From contig JADZAN010000022.1 of assembly GCA_020852815.1 (NCBI GenBank), positions 1 to 62,394 on the forward strand: a stretch of 62,394 nt of DNA, read 5' to 3'. Source of the stretch: Gemmatimonadaceae bacterium (lineage in GTDB: Bacteria > Gemmatimonadota > Gemmatimonadetes > Gemmatimonadales > Gemmatimonadaceae). The translations under genes were made by a program, and so were the position numbers. Positions 35,135 through 43,925 of this stretch are shown here, in pieces (position 1 is the stretch's first letter; each line of letters starts with the position of its first letter). Below the pieces are notes generated by a model that ran no database searches, was not told where the DNA came from, and saw nothing but the letters and a program-made list of their open reading frames with translations.

Positions 35135-36517
35135 TCAGCTCCACGACGCGGCGTCGAGCGCCAGCACCGTGGCCAGGAGGACGTTTGCCCCGTTGGTGAT
35201 GTCGCTGGCCTTCGAGAACTCCTTGGGCGAGTGCGAAATGCCCCCCACGCTGGGAATGAAGATCATACCTGCCGGGCACAGTTTGGCCATGTGCTGCGCG
35301 TCGTGGCCGGCGCCGCTCGGCAGGTACTTCGTGGTGAGCTTGAGGGCGTGCGCGGCACCTTCCACCGCCTGCTGCACGCGCGGGTCGCACAGCGCCGGGA
35401 GCGCCTGGTGCAGGTCGGTGTAGGCAAAGGTGGTTCCCGTCGCCTCGCCAATGGCCGTTGCTTCCCTCCGGATTTGCTCGGCGAGGCGATCGACCTTGGC
35501 GCGATCGAGGTCGCGCACCTCGAGCGAACAGACCACCTTGCCCGGAATCACGTTAGGCGCTCCGGGAAAGGCCTGGATGCGCCCCACCGTCCCCACCTGG
35601 CGCCCGGGAACGCTGCGCACCACACGGTTCACCATCTCGGTGAAGCGCGCCGCCGCCAGCAGCGCGTCGTGCCGGTCCGCCATTGCCGTCGTCCCGGCGT
35701 GGTTCTGGAAGCCGGTGATCGTCACTTCCCACTGCCCGATCCCGACGATCCCCTCCACGACCCCGATATCCAGCTTCTCGCGGTCGAGGTTTCCTCCCTG
35801 CTCGATGTGAAGCTCCACGTACGCGGCCACGTCGCCCGGTTGCCGCGTCACGCTCGCCAGCTTCGACACGTCGCCCCCAAGAAAGGCAATCCCGTCGCCG
35901 ATGGTCTTCCCGCTGCTCGCCTTGAGCGGGAGGTCGCTCGCGTGCAGCTGACCGATGAGGGCGCGACTCCCGAACGTCCCCCCTTCCTCGTTCTGGAAGA
36001 CGACGACCTCCAGCGGGTGGCGCGTCGTGATCCCCTGCTCCGAGAGCGTCTGCGCGACTTCGATGGCGCCGAGCGACCCCACGGTGCCGTCGAAGTTCCC
36101 CCCCTCGAGCACAGAGTCGACGTGCGAACCAAAGACGATCGGTTTGCGCGACGCATCGCTCCCCGCTCGCCGCCCCCAGATGTTGCCGGCGGCATCGACA
36201 CTCACGGTAAGCCTGGCGTCGCGCATGAGCCCCATCACGTACGCGCGCCCCTGCTTGTCGGCCTCCGAATAGGCAACGCGCGACACGCCGCCAAACGGGT
36301 TCTTCCCGAACTCCGAGAGCGCCGCGAGATGCGCGTTGAGCCGCTCGCCGTTGACGAGCGGGGCGAGCGCGTCAGCGCGCGTGCTGGATCGGCGTGGAAA
36401 GCCGACGCGCCCGGCGTACTCGCCGACGCCGTCCAGACGACCTACGCCGTCCAGGCGACCAAAGGCGAGCGCGCCGAGCGCTGAGAGAGAAGTTCGGGTG
36501 AAGTCGCGACGCCGCAT
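35135..36517 (-). CDS. Tat-exported M20 amidase/hydantoinase/carbamoylase
   Basis: A 460-residue zinc hydrolase of the N-carbamoyl-amino-acid hydrolase/allantoate amidohydrolase type. The start at the ATG at 36517 gives MRRRDFTRTSLSALGALAFG, a twin-arginine signal with R-R-x-F. Metal-site motifs are GSHVDSVLEGGNFDGTVG, NEEGGTFGSRALIG and ELHIEQGGNL; the substrate-domain motif is GFQNHAGTTAMADRHD. A small tandem duplication just after the signal encodes GRLDGV twice (near 36430-36470). It is likely periplasmic, acting on N-carbamoyl or ureido compounds. It lies 63 bases downstream of the minus-strand start of no other gene and may be monocistronic. Confidence 0.85.
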   Translation of the reverse strand: MRRRDFTRTSLSALGALAFGRLDGVGRLDGVGEYAGRVGFPRRSSTRADALAPLVNGERLNAHLAALSEFGKNPFGGVSRVAYSEADKQGRAYVMGLMRDARLTVSVDAAGNIWGRRAGSDASRKPIVFGSHVDSVLEGGNFDGTVGSLGAIEVAQTLSEQGITTRHPLEVVVFQNEEGGTFGSRALIGQLHASDLPLKASSGKTIGDGIAFLGGDVSKLASVTRQPGDVAAYVELHIEQGGNLDREKLDIGVVEGIVGIGQWEVTITGFQNHAGTTAMADRHDALLAAARFTEMVNRVVRSVPGRQVGTVGRIQAFPGAPNVIPGKVVCSLEVRDLDRAKVDRLAEQIRREATAIGEATGTTFAYTDLHQALPALCDPRVQQAVEGAAHALKLTTKYLPSGAGHDAQHMAKLCPAGMIFIPSVGGISHSPKEFSKASDITNGANVLLATVLALDAASWS

Positions 36518-36580
36518 GGTGGGGGAGTCCGTTCGGGACCGTTGGGGTGAGTCCCACAATGTGCGGCGCCGCGGCTCGAT

Positions 36581-37990
36581 CTACCACTCTACATAACCGA
36601 CGATCTTGTCCTTGATCATGATCGCGCGATCCGGGACGACGGTCCCCGCGGCCAGATGGCAGCCATCGACGTAGGCGCGCGTCCCGATGGTGACGCCATT
36701 GCCGACCTTGGAGCGGAAGAGGACGGCCCAGTCCTTCACGGTGACGTCGTCGCCGACCTTGGTGATCTCGTGCGGCTCGGCGGCATCGTCGGGACCGCCG
36801 TGCAGCACCACGTGGTAGCCGAAGTCGATGCGCTGGCCCACCTCGAGATCCGTGTGCTCGAGGGCGTGGAAGGTGACGCGATCCTGCAGGCGCGTGAGGA
36901 CGCCGAGGCGAAAGTGCTCACCCTCGTCGGCGCGAATGGCGATGTTGCGCCCCACCTTTGCCTGCAGCGCCTCATACGGGTCGTCGAGCGAGACGGCGCC
37001 GATGATGCGGACGCGGTCGATATCCGGGTGCGCTTCGGGCTTGCCACCGAAGGTGGGGAGGTCGGCGTCGTGGTTGAAGTCGGAGTGGCCGGGGTCGCGC
37101 CCCACCCCCTTTACCTGCGTCGGCGAGGCGTGAAAGAGATCCGTGTAGCCAGCTGCGAATGCGGTGTTCACGTGCAGCACCCCTTCCATGAAGGCGCGGT
37201 CGCCCTCGGTCACCGCGGTGACCTTCCCCAGTTCGGGCTTGTCGGCCTCCGCCTGCGTCTTGATGAACTTCCCCGGGAGGACCTTGGTCCCGGCGTGGAT
37301 CACGATTCCCGGGGCGATGCGCGCCAGGTGCCCGATGAAGGCGTCGGGCTCGATCATGGCGCCGTCGATGAAGGCGTTGAAGCCGATAAAGGCGGGCTTC
37401 CCCTTGGACGCGCCGACGGTCGCCGGCCCAACGATCGTGGCGCCGTGGGCAACGATGACGCGATCGCCGAGCATCACGAGCTTGCCGGAGACGGCGACGT
37501 TGTCCTGCAGGTTGGTCTCATCGCCGATGGCGATGGGGCCCTGCGAGCCGTCGAGCGAGACAAACGGGGCAATGTAGGAGCGGCACCCGATCATCACGCG
37601 CTCCGGCGACTCGACGCGTGCCGTGGGATCGACGAACGACGCGAAGCCCGGCCCCGCCGTCTCGGGGACGACCGGGCGCCCAGTGGTCACCGACGAGAGC
37701 GAGTTGCACGACGACGACGCGGCGCCAGCCGTAGCGTGCGCCGTAGTATGCGCCGACGCGTTGGCCGCGGCGTGCCCTTCCCCCGCCTTTGCGGCTGACG
37801 GCTTGGCGGCGGTCGACGACACCGGTGCCACCGCACCGTGCGATTCCTTGACCTTGGGCGGCGCCTTCTCCTCGTGATGCTGCGCGGACACGAGGCGCGG
37901 CGCGACGAAAATGGAGACGAGCACCGCCGCGGCAACGACGCGATGCGAGCGTGAACGCGGTGACGGGAGCAAACGCAGGAGTGAGCGCAT
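36581..37990 (-). CDS. Exported left-handed beta-helix protein (gamma-carbonic-anhydrase fold, zinc triad incomplete)
   Basis: A 469-residue exported protein. MRSLLRLLPSPRSRSHRVVA begins a signal peptide ending near VSA|QHH, then an alanine/histidine-rich linker to about residue 100. Hexapeptide repeats follow from about 117 (FVDPTARVESPERVMIGCRS, NLQDNVAVSG, RVIVAHGATIVG, AFIGFNAFIDGAMIEP). In gamma-carbonic anhydrases the three zinc histidines sit in I-Q-D-N-x-x-x-H and G-H-G-x-x-x-H; here only H182 of these remains, with S and V at the other two positions. A second set of turns near the C-terminus (GYHVVLHGG) has further histidines. The start is the ATG at 37990. Confidence 0.75.
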   Translation of the reverse strand: MRSLLRLLPSPRSRSHRVVAAAVLVSIFVAPRLVSAQHHEEKAPPKVKESHGAVAPVSSTAAKPSAAKAGEGHAAANASAHTTAHATAGAASSSCNSLSSVTTGRPVVPETAGPGFASFVDPTARVESPERVMIGCRSYIAPFVSLDGSQGPIAIGDETNLQDNVAVSGKLVMLGDRVIVAHGATIVGPATVGASKGKPAFIGFNAFIDGAMIEPDAFIGHLARIAPGIVIHAGTKVLPGKFIKTQAEADKPELGKVTAVTEGDRAFMEGVLHVNTAFAAGYTDLFHASPTQVKGVGRDPGHSDFNHDADLPTFGGKPEAHPDIDRVRIIGAVSLDDPYEALQAKVGRNIAIRADEGEHFRLGVLTRLQDRVTFHALEHTDLEVGQRIDFGYHVVLHGGPDDAAEPHEITKVGDDVTVKDWAVLFRSKVGNGVTIGTRAYVDGCHLAAGTVVPDRAIMIKDKIVGYVEW

Positions 37991-38309
37991 TGGGGGACCG
38001 GTGTGTGCCGGCGGTGAGCACCGCCGGTGGGGTACGAGAGCAACCTTCGAGGCCTCTGCCCCGAGAGGTATCGGCAGTTTGCCCATGCCGACTGTACCGC
38101 CCCTCCCCTCTTCGTCGCCCGGCGTCGTTTCGTCCCGGTGGGCGGGGTCGTCCGTGGATTAGGCAGCTGCAATACCGCCCATTGGCAGCGCCTCATGTTT
38201 GGCGATCGCGGTGAACAACCGGTATGGCGCGGTCGAGACTAAGAGTCACCTCACAATTGCTGGCCGGCGCGCCGGTCGAACCCGCCCACACCGGCATCGG
38301 AGCGCGTTG
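37991..38309. other. Divergent intergenic region before the c-di-GMP gene
   Basis: About 320 bases. Promoters for the beta-helix gene (minus) and the GGDEF-EAL gene (plus) should lie here. A partial hairpin around 38055-38075 (GGCCTCTGCCCCGAGAGG) is visible; I do not see a c-di-GMP riboswitch consensus. Confidence 0.3.
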
Positions 38310-40574
38310 ATGCACCCCTCCTTCGCCCAGCCAATTCACGCCCTCCTCGGCGACGTACCGCTGCCTGACGCAGTGCGTGCCGTGCTGGAAGCGGCGAGCG
38401 CCACGTTGCACGACGCGGAACGCGAGCGCGCCGCCTCCGAGCGCGCGCTCGAGGAACTCTCGCACGAGCTGGAGCATCGCCTCGAGCAATCGCGCGCCAC
38501 GGAGGAACGCTATCGCCTCCTCTTTGACCTGGGTCCCCTCCCTGCTTTCGTGCTGCGCCGCAGCGACCGCGTGGTGATGGACTGGAATGCAGCGGCGGAA
38601 CAGACGTTCGAGTGGTCGAAGGCGCAGGTCGTGGGCGCGCCCATCGACGCCCTGGGGATCTGCCAGATGGGGTGCGCGATCGCGATGCGGCTGATGGGCG
38701 GGACGCGCTTCGATGCGCAGTTCATGGCCGAGACCACGCTGCTGACCGCACGCCGCGAGGAGGTCGTGGCCGAGGTGCAGGCGTTGGAGATCTCGCTGGG
38801 TGGCGTCGACGCGGTGCTGATGATGATGCGCGACGTGACGGCGCAGCGACGGGCGGAGCGCGCGGCGCGCGAGAACGCGGCGCGCTTCCAGGCCTTCTTC
38901 GATCACGCCGGGATCGCCGTGCAGCTACTCACGATCGACGGGCGCATCGAGCGGGCCAACCCGGCCTGCCGCAGCATACTCGGCTTTGCGCCTGACGAGA
39001 TGGTCGGGACGTCGCTGCAGCGATTCCTGCATCCCGACGACGTGCTGGACGTTCCCGAGCTGTTCGCCGAGTTGGTGAGCACCGCGCGGGAGTCGGTCAC
39101 GCTGGAGCGGAGGCTGTGCCGGCGCGATGGAAGCGTGGTGTGGGGGCTGCTGACCGTGGCGAGTGCCTCCACCGGTGATGCGCCGCGCCTGATGCTCATG
39201 CTGCAGGACGTGACCGAACGCAAGCGCATGGAGGAGGAGCTCACGCGCCAGGCGTTCGAGGACGAGCTCACCGGGCTGGCCAACCGCGCGTTGTTCCGCG
39301 ACCGCCTGCGCCATGCCCTCGAGCGGCGCGCGCGGCACCACGCCGACGTCGCGGTCCTCCTCCTCGACCTGGACGGATTCAAGCGCGTGAACGACTCGCT
39401 TGGCCACGCCGCGGGCGACGCCCTGCTGCGCGTCGTTGGTCAGCGCATCGCCAACACGGTGCGGGCCGGCGAGACCGTGGCGCGCCTGGGCGGCGACGAG
39501 TTCGCCATCGTGATCGAGTCGGTGCGGGATGACGAGGATCCCCAGTCGCTCGCCGAGCGCCTGCTGCGGATCATCAGTGCCCCGATCACGGTGCACGGTC
39601 GCGAGGTGGCGGTGAACGTGAGCATCGGGATCGCCGTCGCCGAGCCCGGCGACGACGGTGACGCCGTCCTGCGCTCCGCCGATATCGCCATGTACTCGGC
39701 CAAGACGTCGGGCAAGCACTGTGCGCGCGTCTTCGACCCGTCCATGCACGAGCGGGCCGTCGTCTGGCTGGAGGTCGAGCAGGACCTGCGACGTGCGATC
39801 GTGAACCAGGAGTTCGAGCTGTACTTCCAACCGCTGGTGCGCCTGGGGAGCGGTCGTGTGCGCGGCTTCGAGGCGCTGCTGCGCTGGCGCCATCCCCGGC
39901 GCGGCCTCGTGTTGCCCGGAGAGTTCCTCACCGTGGCCGAAGAGACGGGCTTGATGATCACCATCGGCCGCTGGGTCCTGCATGACGCCTGCAAACAGGC
40001 GGCGAGCTGGCCCGACCTGGGCGACGGACTCCCCTCGGTGTCGGTGAACCTCGCGCCACGCCAACTGGAGAGCGAGATGCTGGTGGGCGATGTCCAGGGC
40101 GCGCTGACGCGCTCGGGGCTCGACGCCGCACGGCTGATCCTGGAGATCACCGAGGGGGAGATCATGCGCCACCCCGACACGGCGCTGGCGCGGCTCCGCG
40201 AGTTGAAGGCGTTAGGCGTGCGCGTGGCGATCGACGATTTCGGAACGGGCTACTCGTCGCTCTCGCACCTGCAGTACTTCCCGGTGGACGAACTCAAGAT
40301 CGACCGCTCGTTCGTGTCGCGCATGGAGGATGGTGAGCGCGAGGCGTCGTTCGTGCGGACGATGCTGTCGCTCGCCCACTCGATAGGCGTCGAGGTGGTG
40401 GCGGAGGGCATCGAGCGCAACACGCAGGAACAGACGCTCACGGAGCTGGGCTGCCACACGGGACAGGGGTACCTGTTCAGCCATCCCGTGGGCGGGGAGA
40501 ACGTGGTGGCGTGGCTGGCGCAGCATGCGAGCGCGCTGGCGGAGGTGAGCCGCTCGTCGCGCCCTGGTTATTGA
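38310..40574 (+). CDS. PAS-PAS-GGDEF-EAL cyclic-di-GMP turnover protein
   Basis: A 754-residue soluble protein. A coiled coil (about 30-65) leads to two PAS domains (about 66-185 and 195-305), then a diguanylate cyclase domain with GGDEF at 394-398, then an EAL phosphodiesterase domain with EAL at 521-523, followed by NLAPRQLES, EITEG, DDFGTGYSS and LKIDRSFV. Both active sites look complete. The residues before GGDEF (RAGETVARL) lack the R-x-x-D inhibitory site, so product inhibition of the cyclase is unlikely. There are no membrane segments. It starts at the ATG at 38310; upstream in-frame starts add low-complexity sequence. It ends overlapping the convergent M23 gene by 7 bases. Confidence 0.93.
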   Translation: MHPSFAQPIHALLGDVPLPDAVRAVLEAASATLHDAERERAASERALEELSHELEHRLEQSRATEERYRLLFDLGPLPAFVLRRSDRVVMDWNAAAEQTFEWSKAQVVGAPIDALGICQMGCAIAMRLMGGTRFDAQFMAETTLLTARREEVVAEVQALEISLGGVDAVLMMMRDVTAQRRAERAARENAARFQAFFDHAGIAVQLLTIDGRIERANPACRSILGFAPDEMVGTSLQRFLHPDDVLDVPELFAELVSTARESVTLERRLCRRDGSVVWGLLTVASASTGDAPRLMLMLQDVTERKRMEEELTRQAFEDELTGLANRALFRDRLRHALERRARHHADVAVLLLDLDGFKRVNDSLGHAAGDALLRVVGQRIANTVRAGETVARLGGDEFAIVIESVRDDEDPQSLAERLLRIISAPITVHGREVAVNVSIGIAVAEPGDDGDAVLRSADIAMYSAKTSGKHCARVFDPSMHERAVVWLEVEQDLRRAIVNQEFELYFQPLVRLGSGRVRGFEALLRWRHPRRGLVLPGEFLTVAEETGLMITIGRWVLHDACKQAASWPDLGDGLPSVSVNLAPRQLESEMLVGDVQGALTRSGLDAARLILEITEGEIMRHPDTALARLRELKALGVRVAIDDFGTGYSSLSHLQYFPVDELKIDRSFVSRMEDGEREASFVRTMLSLAHSIGVEVVAEGIERNTQEQTLTELGCHTGQGYLFSHPVGGENVVAWLAQHASALAEVSRSSRPGY

Positions 40575-41620
40575 TTGCCGGTGCGACCCTTCGGGTGACG
40601 CTTGGCCGACGCGGGCGTCGAGGACTTTGCCGGCTTCGCGTTGCTGCTGTCGGACCCCTCGCCCCGCGTGGCGCGAAGGAGCGACGCCGGATCGACCGAA
40701 ATGCGGCCGTAGCGCGCGATCCAGTGAAGGTGCGGTCCCGTTACCCGCCCCGTGGCACCGACCAGGCCAATGATGGCCCCTTGCTCCACCGTATCGCCCT
40801 CGGCGACGCGATGCTCGCTCAGGTGGAGGTAGGCGGTCACCAGCCCGTCGCCGTGATCGAGATAGACGACGTTGCCGCCCAGGTAGAAGCGATCGACGAT
40901 GCGCACCACGCCGCGATTGGCGGCGCGAATCGGGGCGCCCACGCCGCCGGCGTAGTCGGTCCCCATGTGGCGTGAGGTGACAGTGCCGTTGAATTCGCGC
41001 CCGCGACCGAATGACGACGTGATGCGGCTGTCGCGCGGTGGACGGAAGGGGGCATTCCAGAGCGGCGGCGTGTCGTGCGAGTTTCGCGAGACTGCGGCCG
41101 CGCGTGCGGCTTCGCGATCGAGGCGCGCCTGCAGCGCGGAGTCAGGCTTGGCCGAGAACTCCGGCGCCACGCGCAGCTTCTCCAGTGGATACGAGGCCGC
41201 GGTGAGCGGGAGGGCGACGGTAATGGTGTCGGGAACCGCGGCGGGCGTGTCGCGCGGGCAGGTGAGGCGAAGGGCGAGCGCGCGCGCATCGATGGGAACA
41301 GCGGCGAGCGCGCGCCACGCGCCATTGTCCGCCGGTCGAAAGTGCAACGGTTCGCCGGCCACGCTCCCCGTCGGCGAGGCCGCGCCCCGCCACTCCGCCA
41401 GCTGCACCGTCACGAGTGTGCCCGGGCGCGCGCGCAGCGGCGCGAACGACACGGCCGACGCGGTGACGCACGCTGGCGACTGGGCGCTGGCGGTGCTGGC
41501 GGCGCCGACCGCGGTGACGGCGCCGCCGGCTGCAATGACCGCGAGCAGCGGGGTGCACGCCACGCGTGAGAGGCGTGGGCGCGGGATGACGAACGCGACG
41601 AGAGCTATCAGGAAGGCCAT
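40568..41620 (-). CDS. M23-family peptidoglycan endopeptidase (LytM/DD-metallopeptidase type)
   Basis: A 350-residue exported protein. The start at the ATG at 41620 gives MAFLIALVAFVIPRPRLSRV and a second hydrophobic stretch ending TASAQ. The M23 domain carries the zinc ligands in SRHMGTDYAG (H-x-x-x-D) and GPHLHW (H-x-H), with DHGDGLVTAYLHLSE between them. The middle region (about 60-200) is beta-rich and may position substrate. The C-terminus is a basic, Ser/Ala/Lys-rich tail ending KGRTGNQ. All catalytic residues are present, so it should cleave peptidoglycan cross-bridges. Confidence 0.88.
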   Translation of the reverse strand: MAFLIALVAFVIPRPRLSRVACTPLLAVIAAGGAVTAVGAASTASAQSPACVTASAVSFAPLRARPGTLVTVQLAEWRGAASPTGSVAGEPLHFRPADNGAWRALAAVPIDARALALRLTCPRDTPAAVPDTITVALPLTAASYPLEKLRVAPEFSAKPDSALQARLDREAARAAAVSRNSHDTPPLWNAPFRPPRDSRITSSFGRGREFNGTVTSRHMGTDYAGGVGAPIRAANRGVVRIVDRFYLGGNVVYLDHGDGLVTAYLHLSEHRVAEGDTVEQGAIIGLVGATGRVTGPHLHWIARYGRISVDPASLLRATRGEGSDSSNAKPAKSSTPASAKRHPKGRTGNQ

Positions 41621-41747
41621 CTGCGAGACGCAACGCGCCGGGAAGCGATACCGAAGAAAGTATCGGTAGACGCTCGCGGGTCCAACCGCGCAAAGGGTGC
41701 TGCGGCGGGCGCTGACAGGTTGCGCCGACGCAGCGCCGACTCTCGGG

Positions 41748-43208
41748 CTACGAGACCTGCCGAGCGATGACGAGGATCCGACGTGGCACCAGGTGAGGGG
41801 TGGTGGGCGGTGCGAGTCGAAATGCAGACTGCCCCACGCGAACAAGTCGCACCCGCGTCCCGGACCAGCGCGTTCCCATGTCGACCACGCGAGTTACCGT
41901 GTGGCGCGGCGTCGCGGCGAGGCGTAGCTCGAGTCGTTCGTTGGTACGGAAGGTGGTGGCGTGCCGCTCCGAGTTCCCCGCCTCGATGCGAGGAAGGAAG
42001 ACGAGGGCGAGCGAGGCTGCGCTGGCCATGATGCCAACGCCCCAGCGTCCACCCAGGCGCTGGTGGCGTGCGCGGTCGCGCGACGGGGCGGTGAGGCGGC
42101 GCACGCGCTCCACCAGCGGAGAGCCGTCGGCGCGCGCGGCGAGTGTCGCGCCCGCCGCATGGTACCGAGCGCCCGCCGGCTGGGCGGCGACCCACTCGGC
42201 GACGCGGGAGAGGGCACGCGCCAGGGCGAGCGGCTGCCGCGTGAGCTGGACGGCCCAGGCGTCGGCGGCGAACTCGCCCTCCAATTGCATCTGACGGCGC
42301 GCCACGCGGTTGAGCGGCTGGAACCAGGCCAGGCGCTCGAGCAATGCCGCCAGTTGCAACCACCGCGTGTCGTGCCGTACGACGTGCGCGAGTTCGTGGG
42401 CGAGCACCCCTTCCTGTTCGGCGAGCGAGAGGTCACGCAGCGCGCGCGACGGAAGGACGATCTCGCGCGATGAGATGGCGGCGGGGGCCCGAAGGGCATC
42501 GCTGGTGCTGAGGGCGACCGGGCGCCGCACCCCCGCCAGCGCGGCGAGCTGTCGCAGCGCCCCCGCCGCCAGTGAGGTCGACGCCACGCGTCGCCCGTCG
42601 AGCATCGGCATCAGCCGGCGCTGGCCCAACGCCATGCGCGCTACGAGCACCAGCGCCACGATCCCCCACACCGCAACAACCACCGCCGCGCGCGAGATGC
42701 TGAAGACCATCACACGGAGGGCAGAGCCGTCCATTACACCGACGGCAGAGCCGTCCATTACACCGACGGCGGAGCCGTCCATTACACCGACGGCGGAGCC
42801 GTCCAGTCCACCGACAAAGGCGCTGAGCAGCGTGACGGCTTGGGCGCTGCGCTCGCCTGAGCCGCGCGACGCCGATGCTGCGGCCGCACTCGATGCCGAA
42901 CTGCGCTGCACCACCTGCAGCGCCGCCACGGAGCCGCGCGCCGCATCCGTCAGGCGCAATACGCGCCCCCTCGCCAGCGCCGGCGCCGCCACCTGCGCGG
43001 CCGAGGTCAGCACGCCGGCCACCAACGCCACGCGCCACATGGTCTGGCGCGCCGCCGGCGACCAGCCCAGCCACCGGATCGACGTCACAACCCACGCCGA
43101 GAGGAGGAGCACCGTGCTGTGCAGCGCGTAGGTCAGGAGCCAGGCGCCGGCCACGACGGCGCCGCTCCCACCAACACCTGCGAAGAGAATCGGCCAGCTA
43201 GCGTCCAT
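41748..43208 (-). CDS. M56-family (BlaR1-like) membrane metallopeptidase
   Basis: A 486-residue protein with several hydrophobic segments (for example LLTYALHSTVLLLSAWVVTS, WRVALVAGVLTSAAQVA, AVVVAVWGIVALVLVARMA) and the zinc motif HELAHVVRHD followed by a downstream E-x-x-A-D (EGEFAADAWA). This is the M56 sensor-protease domain that in BlaR1 triggers cleavage of BlaI. There is no C-terminal penicillin-binding domain, so the signal sensed is unknown. A periplasmic loop contains a tandem DGSAVGVM repeat. It overlaps the BlaI-like gene by 11 bases, forming a two-gene signalling unit. Confidence 0.87.
   Translation of the reverse strand: MDASWPILFAGVGGSGAVVAGAWLLTYALHSTVLLLSAWVVTSIRWLGWSPAARQTMWRVALVAGVLTSAAQVAAPALARGRVLRLTDAARGSVAALQVVQRSSASSAAAASASRGSGERSAQAVTLLSAFVGGLDGSAVGVMDGSAVGVMDGSAVGVMDGSALRVMVFSISRAAVVVAVWGIVALVLVARMALGQRRLMPMLDGRRVASTSLAAGALRQLAALAGVRRPVALSTSDALRAPAAISSREIVLPSRALRDLSLAEQEGVLAHELAHVVRHDTRWLQLAALLERLAWFQPLNRVARRQMQLEGEFAADAWAVQLTRQPLALARALSRVAEWVAAQPAGARYHAAGATLAARADGSPLVERVRRLTAPSRDRARHQRLGGRWGVGIMASAASLALVFLPRIEAGNSERHATTFRTNERLELRLAATPRHTVTRVVDMGTRWSGTRVRLVRVGQSAFRLAPPTTPHLVPRRILVIARQVS
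42719..42808. repeat. 24-bp tandem repeat inside the M56 gene
   Basis: Three to four copies of a 24-bp unit (GGCAGAGCCGTCCATTACAC plus GACG, with one A/G variant) encode DGSAVGVM repeats in the predicted extracytoplasmic loop. Because 24 is a multiple of three, copy-number changes would keep the frame. The last copy is diverged. Confidence 0.85.
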
Positions 43209-43593
43209 TAGCCGACACGCGCTCCTCGGCGGCGGCGATGAGGCGCTTCACCTCGGCCAGGTCTCCCGGCTGGATGTCGCGTTCGACGATGAGGTGCGAG
43301 ATGAGCGCCGCCGGACGTCCGGCGAAGAGCATCGAAGTCAGCTCACCGACCATCGAACGGCGCACCTCGGGCTCGGTCACCTCGGCCTCGTAGTGGAACT
43401 GCCGCCCCACGATCTGGTGGCTCACCACGCCTCGCTTCTCGAGACGGGAGAGGAGCGTCGCCACGGTCGTCTGTGCCAGCGAACGTTCGGGTAGGAGTCC
43501 CTCCTGCACCTCGACGACGGTCGATGAACCACGCGCCCAGAGGATCCGCACGATGGCGAGCTGGAGGTCGGTGAGGGAGACGTGGGCTTCCAT
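43198..43593 (-). CDS. BlaI/MecI/CopY-family repressor
   Basis: A 131-residue winged-helix repressor. Visible segments are LTDLQLAIVRILWARGSSTV, RSLAQTTVATLLSRLEKRGV and VSHQIVGRQFHYEAEVTEPE, the standard BlaI order. The start is the ATG at 43593 (MEAHVSLTD); the frame is open upstream through octanucleotide repeat DNA (reading LVFSSSRPLVF), which I regard as leader. The stop overlaps the M56 gene, implying the repressor and its protease regulator are co-expressed. By analogy it is derepressed when the M56 protein is activated. Confidence 0.9.
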   Translation of the reverse strand: MEAHVSLTDLQLAIVRILWARGSSTVVEVQEGLLPERSLAQTTVATLLSRLEKRGVVSHQIVGRQFHYEAEVTEPEVRRSMVGELTSMLFAGRPAALISHLIVERDIQPGDLAEVKRLIAAAEERVSANGR

Positions 43594-43600
43594 GGATCTT

Positions 43601-43851
43601 GAGAAGACGAGAGGACGAGAGGACGAGAAGACGAGAGGACGAGAGGCGTGTATGGGGTCTGACACTTGTGGTGGGGGGAGCGTTTACCCTGGGGGGCGAA
43701 GCAGAGAAGGGATCGATCTCCGGCTCGCCAGAAGTGGCCCCAACTGCTAGCCTTGCCCGCTGACGTTTCCTCGTCTTCTGGCCCCGGTTTTCGCTGCTCG
43801 CTTCGCTCGCATCTTCTCGTCCTCTCGTCCTCTCGTCCTCTCGTCCTCTGC
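43601..43851. repeat. Inverted pair of octanucleotide arrays between blaI and the AmpG-like gene
   Basis: The purine form, about five to six units of GAGAAGAC/GAGAGGAC, runs at 43601-43646. The pyrimidine form, about four units of CTCGTCCT, runs at 43812-43850. Between them are about 165 bases without a gene. The arrays flank a divergent promoter region; the right one runs directly into the coding sequence of the transporter, and the left one into the leader of the BlaI-like gene. Confidence 0.82.
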
Positions 43852-43925
43852 CCCTCGAGCCCACCACCGGCCACCCATGGCGTTGGGTCCCTTCGCTCTA
43901 CTTCGCGCAGGGGCTGCCGTACGTC

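Noticed and set aside
37991-38309. Cyclic-di-GMP riboswitch upstream of the GGDEF-EAL gene
   Set aside because: The conserved GEMM core and tetraloop receptor sequences are not recognisable on either strand.
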